Below are positions 17,204 to 26,940 of a stretch of 64,000 nt of DNA, one piece after another. The DNA lies in assembly GCA_017935675.1 (NCBI GenBank), contig JAGBHE010000067.1:62001-126000 (forward strand), given 5' to 3'. The first letter of the stretch is position 1; each line of letters starts with the position of its first letter. This DNA is from Clostridia bacterium. GTDB lineage: Bacteria; Bacillota; Clostridia; UBA1381. The notes under the pieces are model-generated. The model was not told the origin of the DNA, searched no databases, and saw only the letters and a list, made by a program, of their open reading frames with translations. Made by a program: the position numbers and the translations under genes.

Positions 17204-17971
17204 TCAGTTTTTCTCCGAGCTTATTATTTTTTTAAGTATTTCAGTCTCCTTTTTCAGGCTTTCCAGTGATGGATTTTGTAAAAACTCAAAAAGCATATTA
17301 ATATCTTTTTCGGATTTATTTAAAACCCTTACAAAAGAATGCCATATTTTTTCGCCGCCATTTTCACCTATTGAAAACCTATTATTATATTTATCAATAT
17401 TAAATACGTGTACCACTTTAAGATACGGCAAAAAAGCATTAAGTGTATTTATATTTTCTTCTAAACTTACAAGCGGGTCAAATTGAAAATACAGTCCGAA
17501 ATTTACCCTGCCAACCTCCTTTACAAGTCTAAGAGCACTTTCCTTACTATCACAAACTGTTCCTCCGTGAAATTCAAAAGCAATACTGATATTACCTGCC
17601 ATATCACAAATTGACTTTGTTTCCTCTACAATATTTTTGAAATATTTATCGCCGGCTTCTTTGCTGCCAAATGTTCCCGCCCATACTCTGATAATTGGAG
17701 CACCGAGAATTTTTGCTGTTTCTAAATATTTTGCAAATTCTTTCTCATAATTTTCATATATTCCAAGCCTGTAATATGAACCGTAAGAAGAAACACACAG
17801 CCCTGATTGACCGGTTTTAAGAGCAACATAAGCAGCCTGTTCTTTTTCCTCCGGTTTTACATGAACATCGCTGCCCCATTCTATAAGATCTAAACCGGCC
17901 TTTTTCGCATACTCTAATATCTCTTTTATACCCAACTCTCTAAATGTTACTGAAGCAATGCCTATTTTCAA
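17204..17971 (-). CDS. TIM-barrel sugar phosphate isomerase/epimerase-like protein
   Basis: The 255-aa protein belongs to the AP-endonuclease-2/xylose-isomerase-like TIM barrels. Visible conserved pieces are LDLIEWGSDVHV, the RVWAGTFGS strand, the metal-binding FEFHGGT and the late KVVHVFN. This superfamily includes sugar epimerases and isomerases that use a metal ion. It is one base away from the M20 gene and continues the locus A enzyme operon. No specific reaction can be assigned. Confidence 0.78.
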   Translation of the reverse strand: MKIGIASVTFRELGIKEILEYAKKAGLDLIEWGSDVHVKPEEKEQAAYVALKTGQSGLCVSSYGSYYRLGIYENYEKEFAKYLETAKILGAPIIRVWAGTFGSKEAGDKYFKNIVEETKSICDMAGNISIAFEFHGGTVCDSKESALRLVKEVGRVNFGLYFQFDPLVSLEENINTLNAFLPYLKVVHVFNIDKYNNRFSIGENGGEKIWHSFVRVLNKSEKDINMLFEFLQNPSLESLKKETEILKKIISSEKN

Positions 17972-18034
17972 AAAAAACTCCTCCTAAAAGAAAACAAAAA
18001 ATATATTATCCAATACACTAAATAATCTAATAAA

Positions 18035-20881
18035 TCACATAACTTTAAAGCTTGCCTCAATACTTCTGCCTCGTGAGGATTCAAAATCTATTGTTAGCAC
18101 AGTCTTTGAATTTTCAACAGAAGCACATAGGCATTCATCAGAAGAAATCAGCTCTAAATTATCGTCAAAAATAATATGTTCGGTTTTTAATTTTTGCGAA
18201 GGATCTGATACAGCAAGCTCAATTGTATTATTAAATTCCTTTTTAATAATTATCATCGGACTGCTTACTTTAATTCCGTCAAAGTCCGTTTTTTCCCAAA
18301 AAACATATCCTGAAATATTTAAGGATTTATTTTTAACAGCATGAACCCGGCTATCGTACCTGATTACTTCAACATCAGGATTTTCACCGTATTTTATTAA
18401 ACCTTCTTCATCTATACCCGGCAGCAAGCAATAGCAATACTTTCTTTTCATGGGATTTATGCCATGACTGATCCATGCCTCGGTAAAATGCAGACTGTCA
18501 TGAGTCTGCATCCTTTTCGCCGAAGGACCTCCGTTCCATCCGCTGTATGTATTATCAACTAATGAAACGCATATATTCTCACCAAACGGAAAATAGCAGC
18601 CCGCACCATCCTTAATTTTAAAGGTTTTAGCATTCCCGCAAAAAAAATCCAAATATTTTTTTGAATCAACCGAAAATGCATTGTTCAAATCCGCAGTCAA
18701 ATAATTATCAATAACAGTCATTACCTCGGCGTTATTATTATCTGATGCATTAATATCAGTTCCTATACAAACAACTTCGTTATCAAACATAAACCATGAT
18801 TTCCTTGCTGTCAAATCACATTTATGTATCGGATTCTTGTTGCCGATAGATGGCGGATACTCCTTTCCTATTTCCTTTTCTGAGTGATATGATTCAAGCG
18901 CCATTGCCCCAACAGAATAAAGATTGTTTAATGTTGCACCGCCGACAAAATCCTGATGGCTTAAATATTCATTTCCTTGTGCAATAGAAATCTCCTTACG
19001 TATTTGATTGTCCAAGGTTACGCCCGGTAATTTGTAGTAATTGATATAATTCCAATAATCGAGGCTTCCGTTTAAGAACCTATTCTTTATATGATACTCC
19101 GTCATTCCGTCTCCCATATACCAATTTTTCATACCTTCACAGCAAATACTGTCATAATTAAATATCCTTGATGAAGACATTGAAATGCAAAATGCCCAAT
19201 CTTTTCTCTTATGTACAATTTTATCAATATGATACATACATTTACTTACGTCTTCATTTATGTCGGCTGCTGTATCATCATGTAATATCTCTCTGAGCTT
19301 GGATATATACGGAAGTTTTATTCCATCAAAGAAATTAGCTTTCTTATGATATTTGACCATAAAAAAATCAATGTTTTTATTACTTAAAACAAAATATTTT
19401 ATGATGCTTTTTATTTTTTTGGAATCCTCTTCTTCAAAATAATCACAAATCTGAAGCATAGCCAATATAATTCTTTTTCCTATCATATAGCAGTCAGGAA
19501 AATTAGTACGTCCTTGAAAAGTCCGGAACATTGCCGTTTGATATAAAAGCGGTGTAAAAGAATTATATATCCACAACGGTACATTGTTAATCATAGGCGT
19601 TATCGGCGCAAGAGAAGTTTTTTGAAATAGGCTCAGGTAATCTGCTGTCTTTTCAAAATGTGACACTCCATACATTCCGTTAAGCCCATGAAGAGTGTGA
19701 TAAAGATATGAACCATCAGTATAAAATCCCTGTCCCTTCGTTTCGGTATAGGCTCTTCTTTCCTCATCCAGAAAAGTTTCAATGCTGAATGGCCTGTTGT
19801 TATCAACAAATGCAAATACTTCATCAAGCATATTTTGAAGCTTTTTAATCTGTTTTACATCATTTTTTAACACCGCTGACCCTATCATCAATCTGCCTGT
19901 ATCCAGCTTGTTATATCCCACTCCATATGGTTTTTCCATCAATGTATCGAAAAAGGCTGTATAATTTATCTTTTCTTTTAAAGTAAGTTCATCGTATAGA
20001 ATCATCATAATGGAAAACAATTGAGCCGGTGCAGCAATAGACCATTCATACCATCCGAGTTTTGAGATCATGCCCCATGGATCATCGCAAAACTGCCCTC
20101 GTCCATATTTGTTTTCATACATCCAGTTAAGACCGAATTTAATTTTGTTAAGCAAATCTCTATCCTTATAGTATTTGCTGCCATATGTTCCATAAGCTTT
20201 TGTAAAACAAATCAAGTATTTATACCAACATGACATGCTTATATCAATGAAATTTTGAATATAATCTCCCTTAAAAAGCTGATTATTATTTTTTTCAGGC
20301 TCATCATTAAAAAGCTCCATGGCATACTCCGAAGACAATTCAATGCACCTGATTTCCTCATTTATTACGGGATCGGAAATATCGTTGGAATTTTCGTCTC
20401 CTACAATCTGATATGCCCACCTTTTTGCAATCGTTCGGCAAATATCATCATTATCCACGCCCGCCGGCACAAAATTTACTATATAAGCGGCTATTTCCGA
20501 AAACTCATTAACACCGATATTTCCCTTCCTTCTGAAAAATAAAACCGAATCATCTTTTTTTGCAATTATGATTCTGCCGTCAACAACAACATTAAGATTC
20601 ATTTTCTTTAAAGCGTCGGCAGCAAAGCAGCAGCTTTTATTGTTTATCACTGTTTTTGTGATTTCATCGCTGAAAAAATCAGATTGTATATAAAGCTTAT
20701 CATTGCAATATTCCGTATCTGCATCAATCAGGTCACCATTTATAACGGCTTTTTTCGCTCCGCCATAAAAAACATATGCATCCTTAAGCAAATCAAAAGC
20801 CCTGTCAAGCGTATTTTTATCATACATTAAGCAAAGGCTTGTGCTATTGATAAGACTGTCTTTTAACTCAAGAATATTCAT
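18035..20881 (-). CDS. Cytoplasmic PL8-family polysaccharide lyase
   Basis: PL8 enzymes (hyaluronate, chondroitin AC and xanthan lyases) cut uronic-acid glycans by beta elimination. The 948-aa protein has the alpha/alpha toroid followed by the beta-sheet domains. The catalytic set is recognisable: Asn324 (GYNKLD), His395 and Tyr404 (DGSYLYHTLHGLNGMYG), and Arg458 (QGRTNF). The usual NWWxxE aromatic stretch is changed to LGWYEW. There is no signal peptide from the chosen ATG at 20881 (GGGAG eight bases upstream), so it should act on imported oligosaccharides. The substrate is undefined. Confidence 0.85.
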   Translation of the reverse strand: MNILELKDSLINSTSLCLMYDKNTLDRAFDLLKDAYVFYGGAKKAVINGDLIDADTEYCNDKLYIQSDFFSDEITKTVINNKSCCFAADALKKMNLNVVVDGRIIIAKKDDSVLFFRRKGNIGVNEFSEIAAYIVNFVPAGVDNDDICRTIAKRWAYQIVGDENSNDISDPVINEEIRCIELSSEYAMELFNDEPEKNNNQLFKGDYIQNFIDISMSCWYKYLICFTKAYGTYGSKYYKDRDLLNKIKFGLNWMYENKYGRGQFCDDPWGMISKLGWYEWSIAAPAQLFSIMMILYDELTLKEKINYTAFFDTLMEKPYGVGYNKLDTGRLMIGSAVLKNDVKQIKKLQNMLDEVFAFVDNNRPFSIETFLDEERRAYTETKGQGFYTDGSYLYHTLHGLNGMYGVSHFEKTADYLSLFQKTSLAPITPMINNVPLWIYNSFTPLLYQTAMFRTFQGRTNFPDCYMIGKRIILAMLQICDYFEEEDSKKIKSIIKYFVLSNKNIDFFMVKYHKKANFFDGIKLPYISKLREILHDDTAADINEDVSKCMYHIDKIVHKRKDWAFCISMSSSRIFNYDSICCEGMKNWYMGDGMTEYHIKNRFLNGSLDYWNYINYYKLPGVTLDNQIRKEISIAQGNEYLSHQDFVGGATLNNLYSVGAMALESYHSEKEIGKEYPPSIGNKNPIHKCDLTARKSWFMFDNEVVCIGTDINASDNNNAEVMTVIDNYLTADLNNAFSVDSKKYLDFFCGNAKTFKIKDGAGCYFPFGENICVSLVDNTYSGWNGGPSAKRMQTHDSLHFTEAWISHGINPMKRKYCYCLLPGIDEEGLIKYGENPDVEVIRYDSRVHAVKNKSLNISGYVFWEKTDFDGIKVSSPMIIIKKEFNNTIELAVSDPSQKLKTEHIIFDDNLELISSDECLCASVENSKTVLTIDFESSRGRSIEASFKVM

Positions 20882-20897
20882 CACATTTTCTCCCGTT

Positions 20898-22481
20898 TTA
20901 TCTTTCCAAAAACTTTTTATATGCATTGGACTGAATTTCAATATATCTTTCAACATTCAGCTTTTTAAGGTTTTCTCTGAATTGGTCAAAGTTTTCAAGC
21001 GGTTCTGTCCCATTTACAAATTTAAATATCATTTCATCAAGATATGTACAAATCTCAATATTTAAAGCAGAAAATTCATCAGCCTCATCAGATACAGCTG
21101 TTATCGCCGGAAAAAGATGTTCTCTTGCACTGTCTGTAGCCTCGCTCCAAAGACCAAACGCTTCAATTTGCCTGTCATACTTATATATTTGCTCATATAA
21201 GTTTTCCATATTTTTTTGACTGCCATACCCGGGGCAAGCTTCAGCTGTTCTCGCATAACGCTGAGCCATTTCCACTACACTAACGCCGTTTTCATTATTA
21301 AGAATTTCATCCGTAAACTTTATTTGATTGTCTTCATCTACTGTATATGATTCATTTTCCACACCAAATGATCTTAGCTTTTCACCATCCTCCGTATAGA
21401 AATTATTTGCCCATTTTGCAGCAAGCTCCGGATTGCTGCAAGCTGTTGTTATAACAAGCGAACCTGAATCCACCACATCGGACTCAAGAGCAGCAAACCC
21501 CGGCTTGCCATCATTATTTTTTGAAAGATAAGGTGCTGCCACAAGATCAAAATTCGGATCTTTATCTTCCATAATCTGAAGGAGCGGACCAAGTGTTCCG
21601 CCTACAAAACCAAATGTTGCTCCCGCCTCTCCGTTTGACATCTTTGAAATTACGGCTGAAGAATCATTTGTAGCGTAATCAACGTCTAAAAGTCCCGTTT
21701 TATACCATTTGTTCATAAGAGTAAGCCAATCCTTATATGAATCTTCCATCGGTCCGAATTTCACTTCGCCGTCATCTACATAAATTCTCTTACCAACATC
21801 AAACGCACCGTTAAATGCATTTACAGAGTATGAACCGTTTACAAGTGCACTCTGAGCAGTAAACGGAGCTGTCGCGCCCTTTTTCTCTTTAAAAGCAGTA
21901 AGAACGGTTTCCCATTCGTCTATGGTTGTAGGTACAGAAAGGTTAAGCTCTTTAAGCCAGTCCGCTCTAAGCATTAATCCGCCGAAAATTCTGAAATTAG
22001 AGTCGTTAAGATAAGGAAACATATAATAGTCACCGTCATCAGTCTTCGAAAGTCTGTCAAACAAAGGGTTACCCGTGATTTTTCCCCAAGCATCAGGTGC
22101 ACATTTCGGCATTATATCATTAAGAGGAATAATAACATTATCTTTTATTGCCTTTGCCTGACCGCCGGGATATATCACCCATGATGCTTCTATCATATCA
22201 GGATAATCCTTTGATGCAAGCATAAGTGAAAACTGTTCATTAACCTGACCTGTAGGCGGATGAATGAAATCAATATGAACACCTGTTCTCTTTTCAAGCT
22301 CCTGATACATCGGAAGCTCATTTAAAGATTTAAACTGTGACACTATACTGGGCGGCATAGCTACCCAATAAGATAAAGTGTTTTCATCTGTTTCTCTTGT
22401 CCCGCCTTGCTTTTTTCCGCAAGAAGCAAAAGATGTAATTATTGCTGCTGATAAAAATACTGATACTACTGCTTTTTTCAT
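20898..22481 (-). CDS. LplA/YtcQ-like sugar-binding lipoprotein
   Basis: This is the extracellular solute-binding component of an ABC importer for large oligosaccharides. The 527-aa protein has a lipoprotein signal peptide with lipobox FASC (Cys21), then a long periplasmic-binding fold typical of the LplA group, which is longer than ordinary sugar binders. It is encoded directly after the LplC permease and just before the cytoplasmic PL8 lyase, which suggests that the imported ligand is the lyase substrate. Confidence 0.88.
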   Translation of the reverse strand: MKKAVVSVFLSAAIITSFASCGKKQGGTRETDENTLSYWVAMPPSIVSQFKSLNELPMYQELEKRTGVHIDFIHPPTGQVNEQFSLMLASKDYPDMIEASWVIYPGGQAKAIKDNVIIPLNDIMPKCAPDAWGKITGNPLFDRLSKTDDGDYYMFPYLNDSNFRIFGGLMLRADWLKELNLSVPTTIDEWETVLTAFKEKKGATAPFTAQSALVNGSYSVNAFNGAFDVGKRIYVDDGEVKFGPMEDSYKDWLTLMNKWYKTGLLDVDYATNDSSAVISKMSNGEAGATFGFVGGTLGPLLQIMEDKDPNFDLVAAPYLSKNNDGKPGFAALESDVVDSGSLVITTACSNPELAAKWANNFYTEDGEKLRSFGVENESYTVDEDNQIKFTDEILNNENGVSVVEMAQRYARTAEACPGYGSQKNMENLYEQIYKYDRQIEAFGLWSEATDSAREHLFPAITAVSDEADEFSALNIEICTYLDEMIFKFVNGTEPLENFDQFRENLKKLNVERYIEIQSNAYKKFLER

Positions 22482-22528
22482 AAATTATCATACTCCTTTT
22501 TAAATATTTTTTATTAATCAGCGGTTTC

Positions 22529-23413
22529 TTAACCTTTCACTGCACCTATCATAACGCCTTTTACAAAATATTTTTGTATAAAGGGATAAATTACAAGAAT
22601 AGGAATTGTAGCAACTATAATAGTTGCATATTTAAGGCTTTCACCGATTACAAATTTATCTGTGCCGGCACCGTCGCTCATCATTGATTCGGTCGAATTG
22701 AGCAATAAAATTTCCCTTAAAACCAGCTGAAGAGGGAATTTATCTTTATCTCTGATATACAAAAGAGCATTAAACCAGGCATTCCAGTACGCAACACCGT
22801 AAAACAAAACCATAACTGCAATTACTGATACAGAAAGCGGTAAAACAAACCTAAATAAAATTACTATATCATTTGCGCCGTCAATCATAGCTGATTCTTC
22901 AATACTTTCAGGAATTGCCTCAAAATTTGTTCTCATAATTAAAAGATTATATGTACTGATAAGTCCCGGAAGAATAAGGGCAAAAAGGTTATTTCCCAAT
23001 CCCAAAACATCATATACGAATAAATATGTCGGTATCATTCCTCCCGAAAAGTACATTGTAAAAATAAACATATACGATAATGCTTTCCTGACCTTCAGTT
23101 TTTTTCTTGTAAGCAAAAAGGCACCTATACTTGTCATTAATATGCTTAGCGATGTACCGGCAATTAAAACAATAATCGTCGTTTTATAGCCGGAAAGGAT
23201 GTTAGGGTTATTAAATACTGTCTTATATGCTTCAAAATTAAGTCCTTTAGGCAGGAGCATAGTTCCCCTTGCTCCCATGAGCTCAAGGCTATTTGAAAGT
23301 GAACAATTTATAACATAATAAAATGGATAAATGGTCACAATCATTGCAAAAAACATAAAAATATAATTAAATATCAAAAAAACAATTTCTGATTTGCTTT
23401 TTTTCATCTTCAT
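22529..23413 (-). CDS. ABC transporter permease, LplC type
   Basis: A 294-aa inner-membrane permease with six predicted membrane segments. The EAA loop is ESAMIDGANDIVILFRFVLPLS, which contacts the ATPase. The ending is YPFIQKYFVKGVMIGAVKG, typical of the LplC/CUT1 group. AAGGAG lies upstream of the ATG. It pairs with the LplB-type permease before it. No ATP-binding subunit is encoded in the window, so a shared MsmX-like ATPase elsewhere is expected. Confidence 0.9.
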   Translation of the reverse strand: MKMKKSKSEIVFLIFNYIFMFFAMIVTIYPFYYVINCSLSNSLELMGARGTMLLPKGLNFEAYKTVFNNPNILSGYKTTIIVLIAGTSLSILMTSIGAFLLTRKKLKVRKALSYMFIFTMYFSGGMIPTYLFVYDVLGLGNNLFALILPGLISTYNLLIMRTNFEAIPESIEESAMIDGANDIVILFRFVLPLSVSVIAVMVLFYGVAYWNAWFNALLYIRDKDKFPLQLVLREILLLNSTESMMSDGAGTDKFVIGESLKYATIIVATIPILVIYPFIQKYFVKGVMIGAVKG

Positions 23414-23427
23414 ATGTCCAATACTCC

Positions 23428-24372
23428 TTAAAACAGTGAATTACCTTTAATTTTTTTTGAAATGCCATTTGCGGCAATTAAAATTATAAAGTTAACCACA
23501 GACTGAAAAAGTCCGACAGCTGAACTGTAGCTGTACCGTGCTCCGCCTATGCCTGTGCGATATACATATGAAGAGATTATATCAGCAGTTTCATATGTAC
23601 CCGCATTGTACAACAAAATAACTTTTTCCGCACCTATGCTTAAAACGCTTCCCAGCCTGAGTATAAGCATCAGTATTATAGTATCAGAAATGCCGGGAAT
23701 GGTTATATGCCAAACCTTTCTGATTTTTTTTGCACCGTCAATTTCAGCCGCTTCATAAAGCTGTTGGTCTATACCTGAAATAGCAGCTATGTATATAATA
23801 CTGTTCCAGCCAAAGCCCTGCCATATTCCGGTTCCGACATAAATTGATCTGAAATAGCGTGCATCGCTCATATAATTTATGTTTTCAAATCCGAAAAGCG
23901 TCAATAATCTTGTTATAACACCATCTCTGCTGAAAAAGTCAACTATCATACCGCAAATAACAACCATTGATATAAAATGCGGAAGATATGTTACTGTCTG
24001 AACTATCTTTTTATACTTAAGATTATTAATCTCATTTAACAGTAACGCAAATATCACAGGAAGCGGGAAACCAAACACTATGTCATATACACTAATCATA
24101 ATTGTGTTTCTTAAGGTTCTTGTAAAAAACATTCCGCTAAAAAACTCTTTAAAATATTTTAAACCTACCCATTTACTTCCCAAAATACCTTCTGATATCT
24201 GATAATCTTTAAACGCAATAACAATACCTGTCATTGGAGCATAACAAAAAAGAATATAATACAAAAGCACCGGAATCATAAGTATGTATAAATATCTGTT
24301 ATTGTATAACTCCTTTTTTACGTTCAGGAAAAAAGAATTATTATTTTTTTGTTGTACTGTTTTTTTTGTCAT
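23428..24372 (-). CDS. ABC transporter permease, LplB type
   Basis: A 314-aa six-segment permease. Marks of the LplB group include YAPMTGIVIAFKDY near the N-terminus, the targeting GPQ-like region, and the EAA loop beginning YEAAEIDGAKKIRK. It forms a heterodimer with the following LplC-type permease. It comes directly after the N-anchored SLH protein, so surface proteins and importer are likely co-transcribed. Confidence 0.9.
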   Translation of the reverse strand: MTKKTVQQKNNNSFFLNVKKELYNNRYLYILMIPVLLYYILFCYAPMTGIVIAFKDYQISEGILGSKWVGLKYFKEFFSGMFFTRTLRNTIMISVYDIVFGFPLPVIFALLLNEINNLKYKKIVQTVTYLPHFISMVVICGMIVDFFSRDGVITRLLTLFGFENINYMSDARYFRSIYVGTGIWQGFGWNSIIYIAAISGIDQQLYEAAEIDGAKKIRKVWHITIPGISDTIILMLILRLGSVLSIGAEKVILLYNAGTYETADIISSYVYRTGIGGARYSYSSAVGLFQSVVNFIILIAANGISKKIKGNSLF

Positions 24373-24384
24373 TTATAATACATC

Positions 24385-26940
24385 CTATTCTTCAAAAACT
24401 ATAATTGATAAAGCCCTCAGATTGCTTGCTTTAACAAAGCAATATTTATCTCTGCATATATCATCCAATGCTCCTATTCTTGCCTTTTTTGTGCTGTAAT
24501 TATATACGTACACATTAGGGTTTAAAATAGTTGTAACTCCTATCGGTCCTCCCGAATAATTGCAGTCAACAAAAAATCTTCCGTCTTTTAAAGAAACTTC
24601 CTTTATAATCCCTTCAAACAATCCTTTTACAGCAAAAGGTCCCTGAACAAGCTTCTTCTGTTCAAACCCCAAAGCAGAATCATATACAACTTTAAAATCA
24701 GTTACATATCCGCGTGAGTCTGACTGAATCAGCACAACACTTCCGTTTTGCGGGATTTCTATATCATTTCCTCTGAGATAATATTTTTTCTCCATTCCGG
24801 AATTATATGCTTTTATGTATGGGTGCTGTTCACCGCCGATATATGCTGTTCCTGAGCCAAGCACCAACACAGCATCTGAACGTTCATCAAAAGGCGGCTC
24901 AAATCCCACCAAAAGACACGCACCCATATTGCCGGCATCATCTGTGTCATAAATATAAATATCAGCTGCTATTATATCTTCACCGCAGAATGCTGAAGGA
25001 GAAATAATTGAAACGTCATCCTTGTCGAAGTCCCCCTGAAGTGACGGAACAGAGAAAAGCTTTGTGTTACCGGTAAAAAATCCGTACGGAATATGAGTTC
25101 CTATAGCACTTATATGTTCACGGTAATACTGATTCTTTACATGATATGCCTGACGAAATATATCCTTTTCTATTGCATCTTTATACTCATCAGACCATCT
25201 TTCCATCTCTTTGGGCGTATTTATTTCATACACCATTTGCTCCTGATTTACAACATATGTTATCATACCGACATATGTTGACAAAACGCTGTTATACAAA
25301 GCTTCTTTCTTTGTCATTGTGCCGTTAAATTTAACTCTGTTTTTCAGGTTTAAATCAACCCATCTGTTATTTTCGGTAAATATATGAACCGCTACATTGT
25401 CATCATCTGTTATGTTCGAGTGCTTTAAAAATCCATATACACGATCGGCATCAATGCTATAACCTGATATTTTACCAAAATAATCAATATAGAAAACACC
25501 GTTGCTTCCAAGATATTTGCTGTCAACAGCAATGTTCATATCATATCGAATGCCGTCAACCACAATACTTTTTTCACCATTATCTATTGTATTTATTGTT
25601 CCGGAAAGCTTTTTATCGGAAGCATAAATATATATGTATTTTGTCTTTTCCGCATCGGGCTTGACATTTATTATAAGCAGCAAATCATCTTTTTTTAAAT
25701 CTTCAAGTGCCGATTCGTTTCCGTTTTTATACACAAAGACATCTTCAGGCTCTATATCCTTAAGTAAATTACCGCTGCTGCTTTCATCCCCAAGCTCTAA
25801 CGGATTGGTTTTTACATACTCTAATATCTTCACTTCAAAATCATTTACAATAACTACGTCACCTTTTCCGTCAGAGTCATTATCAATGATTGTTACATTG
25901 CCTATTTCAGGTTCTAAAACTGAGTTATTCATTTTAGTCTGCACTTTGTTTCTTATACAAACGGTTTGTTTTGTCAGTGCTTCGGTTTTTGATTTATTTG
26001 AATCCACATCATAGTATTTAAACATATAACCGTCACATTCTTCAATATTTAATGCATCGGCAAATACTATGCGGTTCGCGTTTTTTTGGGGGGAAATATA
26101 TAATATTTCCGGCTCATCATATGCATTTTCAAGCTTATAATAAAATTCTGCTTTATATCCCAGCAAATCCTGTGCACCGCTTTTTTCTGTATAATAGAAA
26201 TTTCCGTCAATTTCTACGTGGTTTTCATCAGTAGATTTACCGCCGTATATGCTTGTAAATCTGTTTGATTCAACTATACCTGTCGATTTATAGATATATA
26301 AATTATTTTCCATTACCGACATGCTTCTGTCAATAGAAAACTCACTTTTGTAATCCGAAGATGAGAGCTCTACCGAATCTGCATTCAAAACGCAAAAAAT
26401 TGTTTTTGCCGCTGCATAAGGTGAAATTGTATTATCATTTTGTGTTTCGATATCCGAGAAAATACCACACTTTAATGCTGCTTCATAATAGCTTTTATAG
26501 TTACCGCCTGACAAGTTTAATATTCCCATGTGTCCCGAAACATAAAGCATCAGCTTTGCAACCTGTTCTTTTGAGGCAGGTGCATTCGGAGCAAATTGTG
26601 TTTCAGATATTCCGTTTACTATTCCCAAAGCATATGCGCCCGCAATATACTTTGTATTCTCATCCTCCGAATCCAAATCGGTAAACGGTGTTTTTTCACC
26701 CTGCAAAAAAGAACGGTCTCCAAGCATTCTTACCGTATATTTAACCATATCGCCTCGTGTTAAAAATTCTTTATCTTTAAAGTCTTCTTCAATTATGTTA
26801 AATGCATATAATTTATCGAACACTTCTTCGTCCATAGCCGATAAGTTATTTATTCCTGAGGCATAGCAGCAAAAATTCAGATTAATAACAAAAAAAGCAA
26901 AAGTCAATGCAGCTATTTTGTTTTTTAATGTCATATTCAT
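24385..26940 (-). CDS. N-terminally SLH-anchored surface protein, large beta-rich domain (locus A)
   Basis: The 851-aa secreted protein begins with a signal peptide. Two SLH-type repeats follow at about 35-150 (FLTRGDMVKYTVRML, then IVNGISETQFAPN and SKEQVAKLMLY). SLH domains bind pyruvylated wall polysaccharide. The remaining ~650 residues are beta-rich, have no catalytic motif I recognise, and resemble the same region of the protein at 49919-52729. The start overlaps the upstream stop as ATGA at 26940; ATG 26934 sits at better distance from AGGGGG. Function is unknown; glycan binding or surface scaffolding is inferred from position. Confidence 0.75.
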   Translation of the reverse strand: MNMTLKNKIAALTFAFFVINLNFCCYASGINNLSAMDEEVFDKLYAFNIIEEDFKDKEFLTRGDMVKYTVRMLGDRSFLQGEKTPFTDLDSEDENTKYIAGAYALGIVNGISETQFAPNAPASKEQVAKLMLYVSGHMGILNLSGGNYKSYYEAALKCGIFSDIETQNDNTISPYAAAKTIFCVLNADSVELSSSDYKSEFSIDRSMSVMENNLYIYKSTGIVESNRFTSIYGGKSTDENHVEIDGNFYYTEKSGAQDLLGYKAEFYYKLENAYDEPEILYISPQKNANRIVFADALNIEECDGYMFKYYDVDSNKSKTEALTKQTVCIRNKVQTKMNNSVLEPEIGNVTIIDNDSDGKGDVVIVNDFEVKILEYVKTNPLELGDESSSGNLLKDIEPEDVFVYKNGNESALEDLKKDDLLLIINVKPDAEKTKYIYIYASDKKLSGTINTIDNGEKSIVVDGIRYDMNIAVDSKYLGSNGVFYIDYFGKISGYSIDADRVYGFLKHSNITDDDNVAVHIFTENNRWVDLNLKNRVKFNGTMTKKEALYNSVLSTYVGMITYVVNQEQMVYEINTPKEMERWSDEYKDAIEKDIFRQAYHVKNQYYREHISAIGTHIPYGFFTGNTKLFSVPSLQGDFDKDDVSIISPSAFCGEDIIAADIYIYDTDDAGNMGACLLVGFEPPFDERSDAVLVLGSGTAYIGGEQHPYIKAYNSGMEKKYYLRGNDIEIPQNGSVVLIQSDSRGYVTDFKVVYDSALGFEQKKLVQGPFAVKGLFEGIIKEVSLKDGRFFVDCNYSGGPIGVTTILNPNVYVYNYSTKKARIGALDDICRDKYCFVKASNLRALSIIVFEE

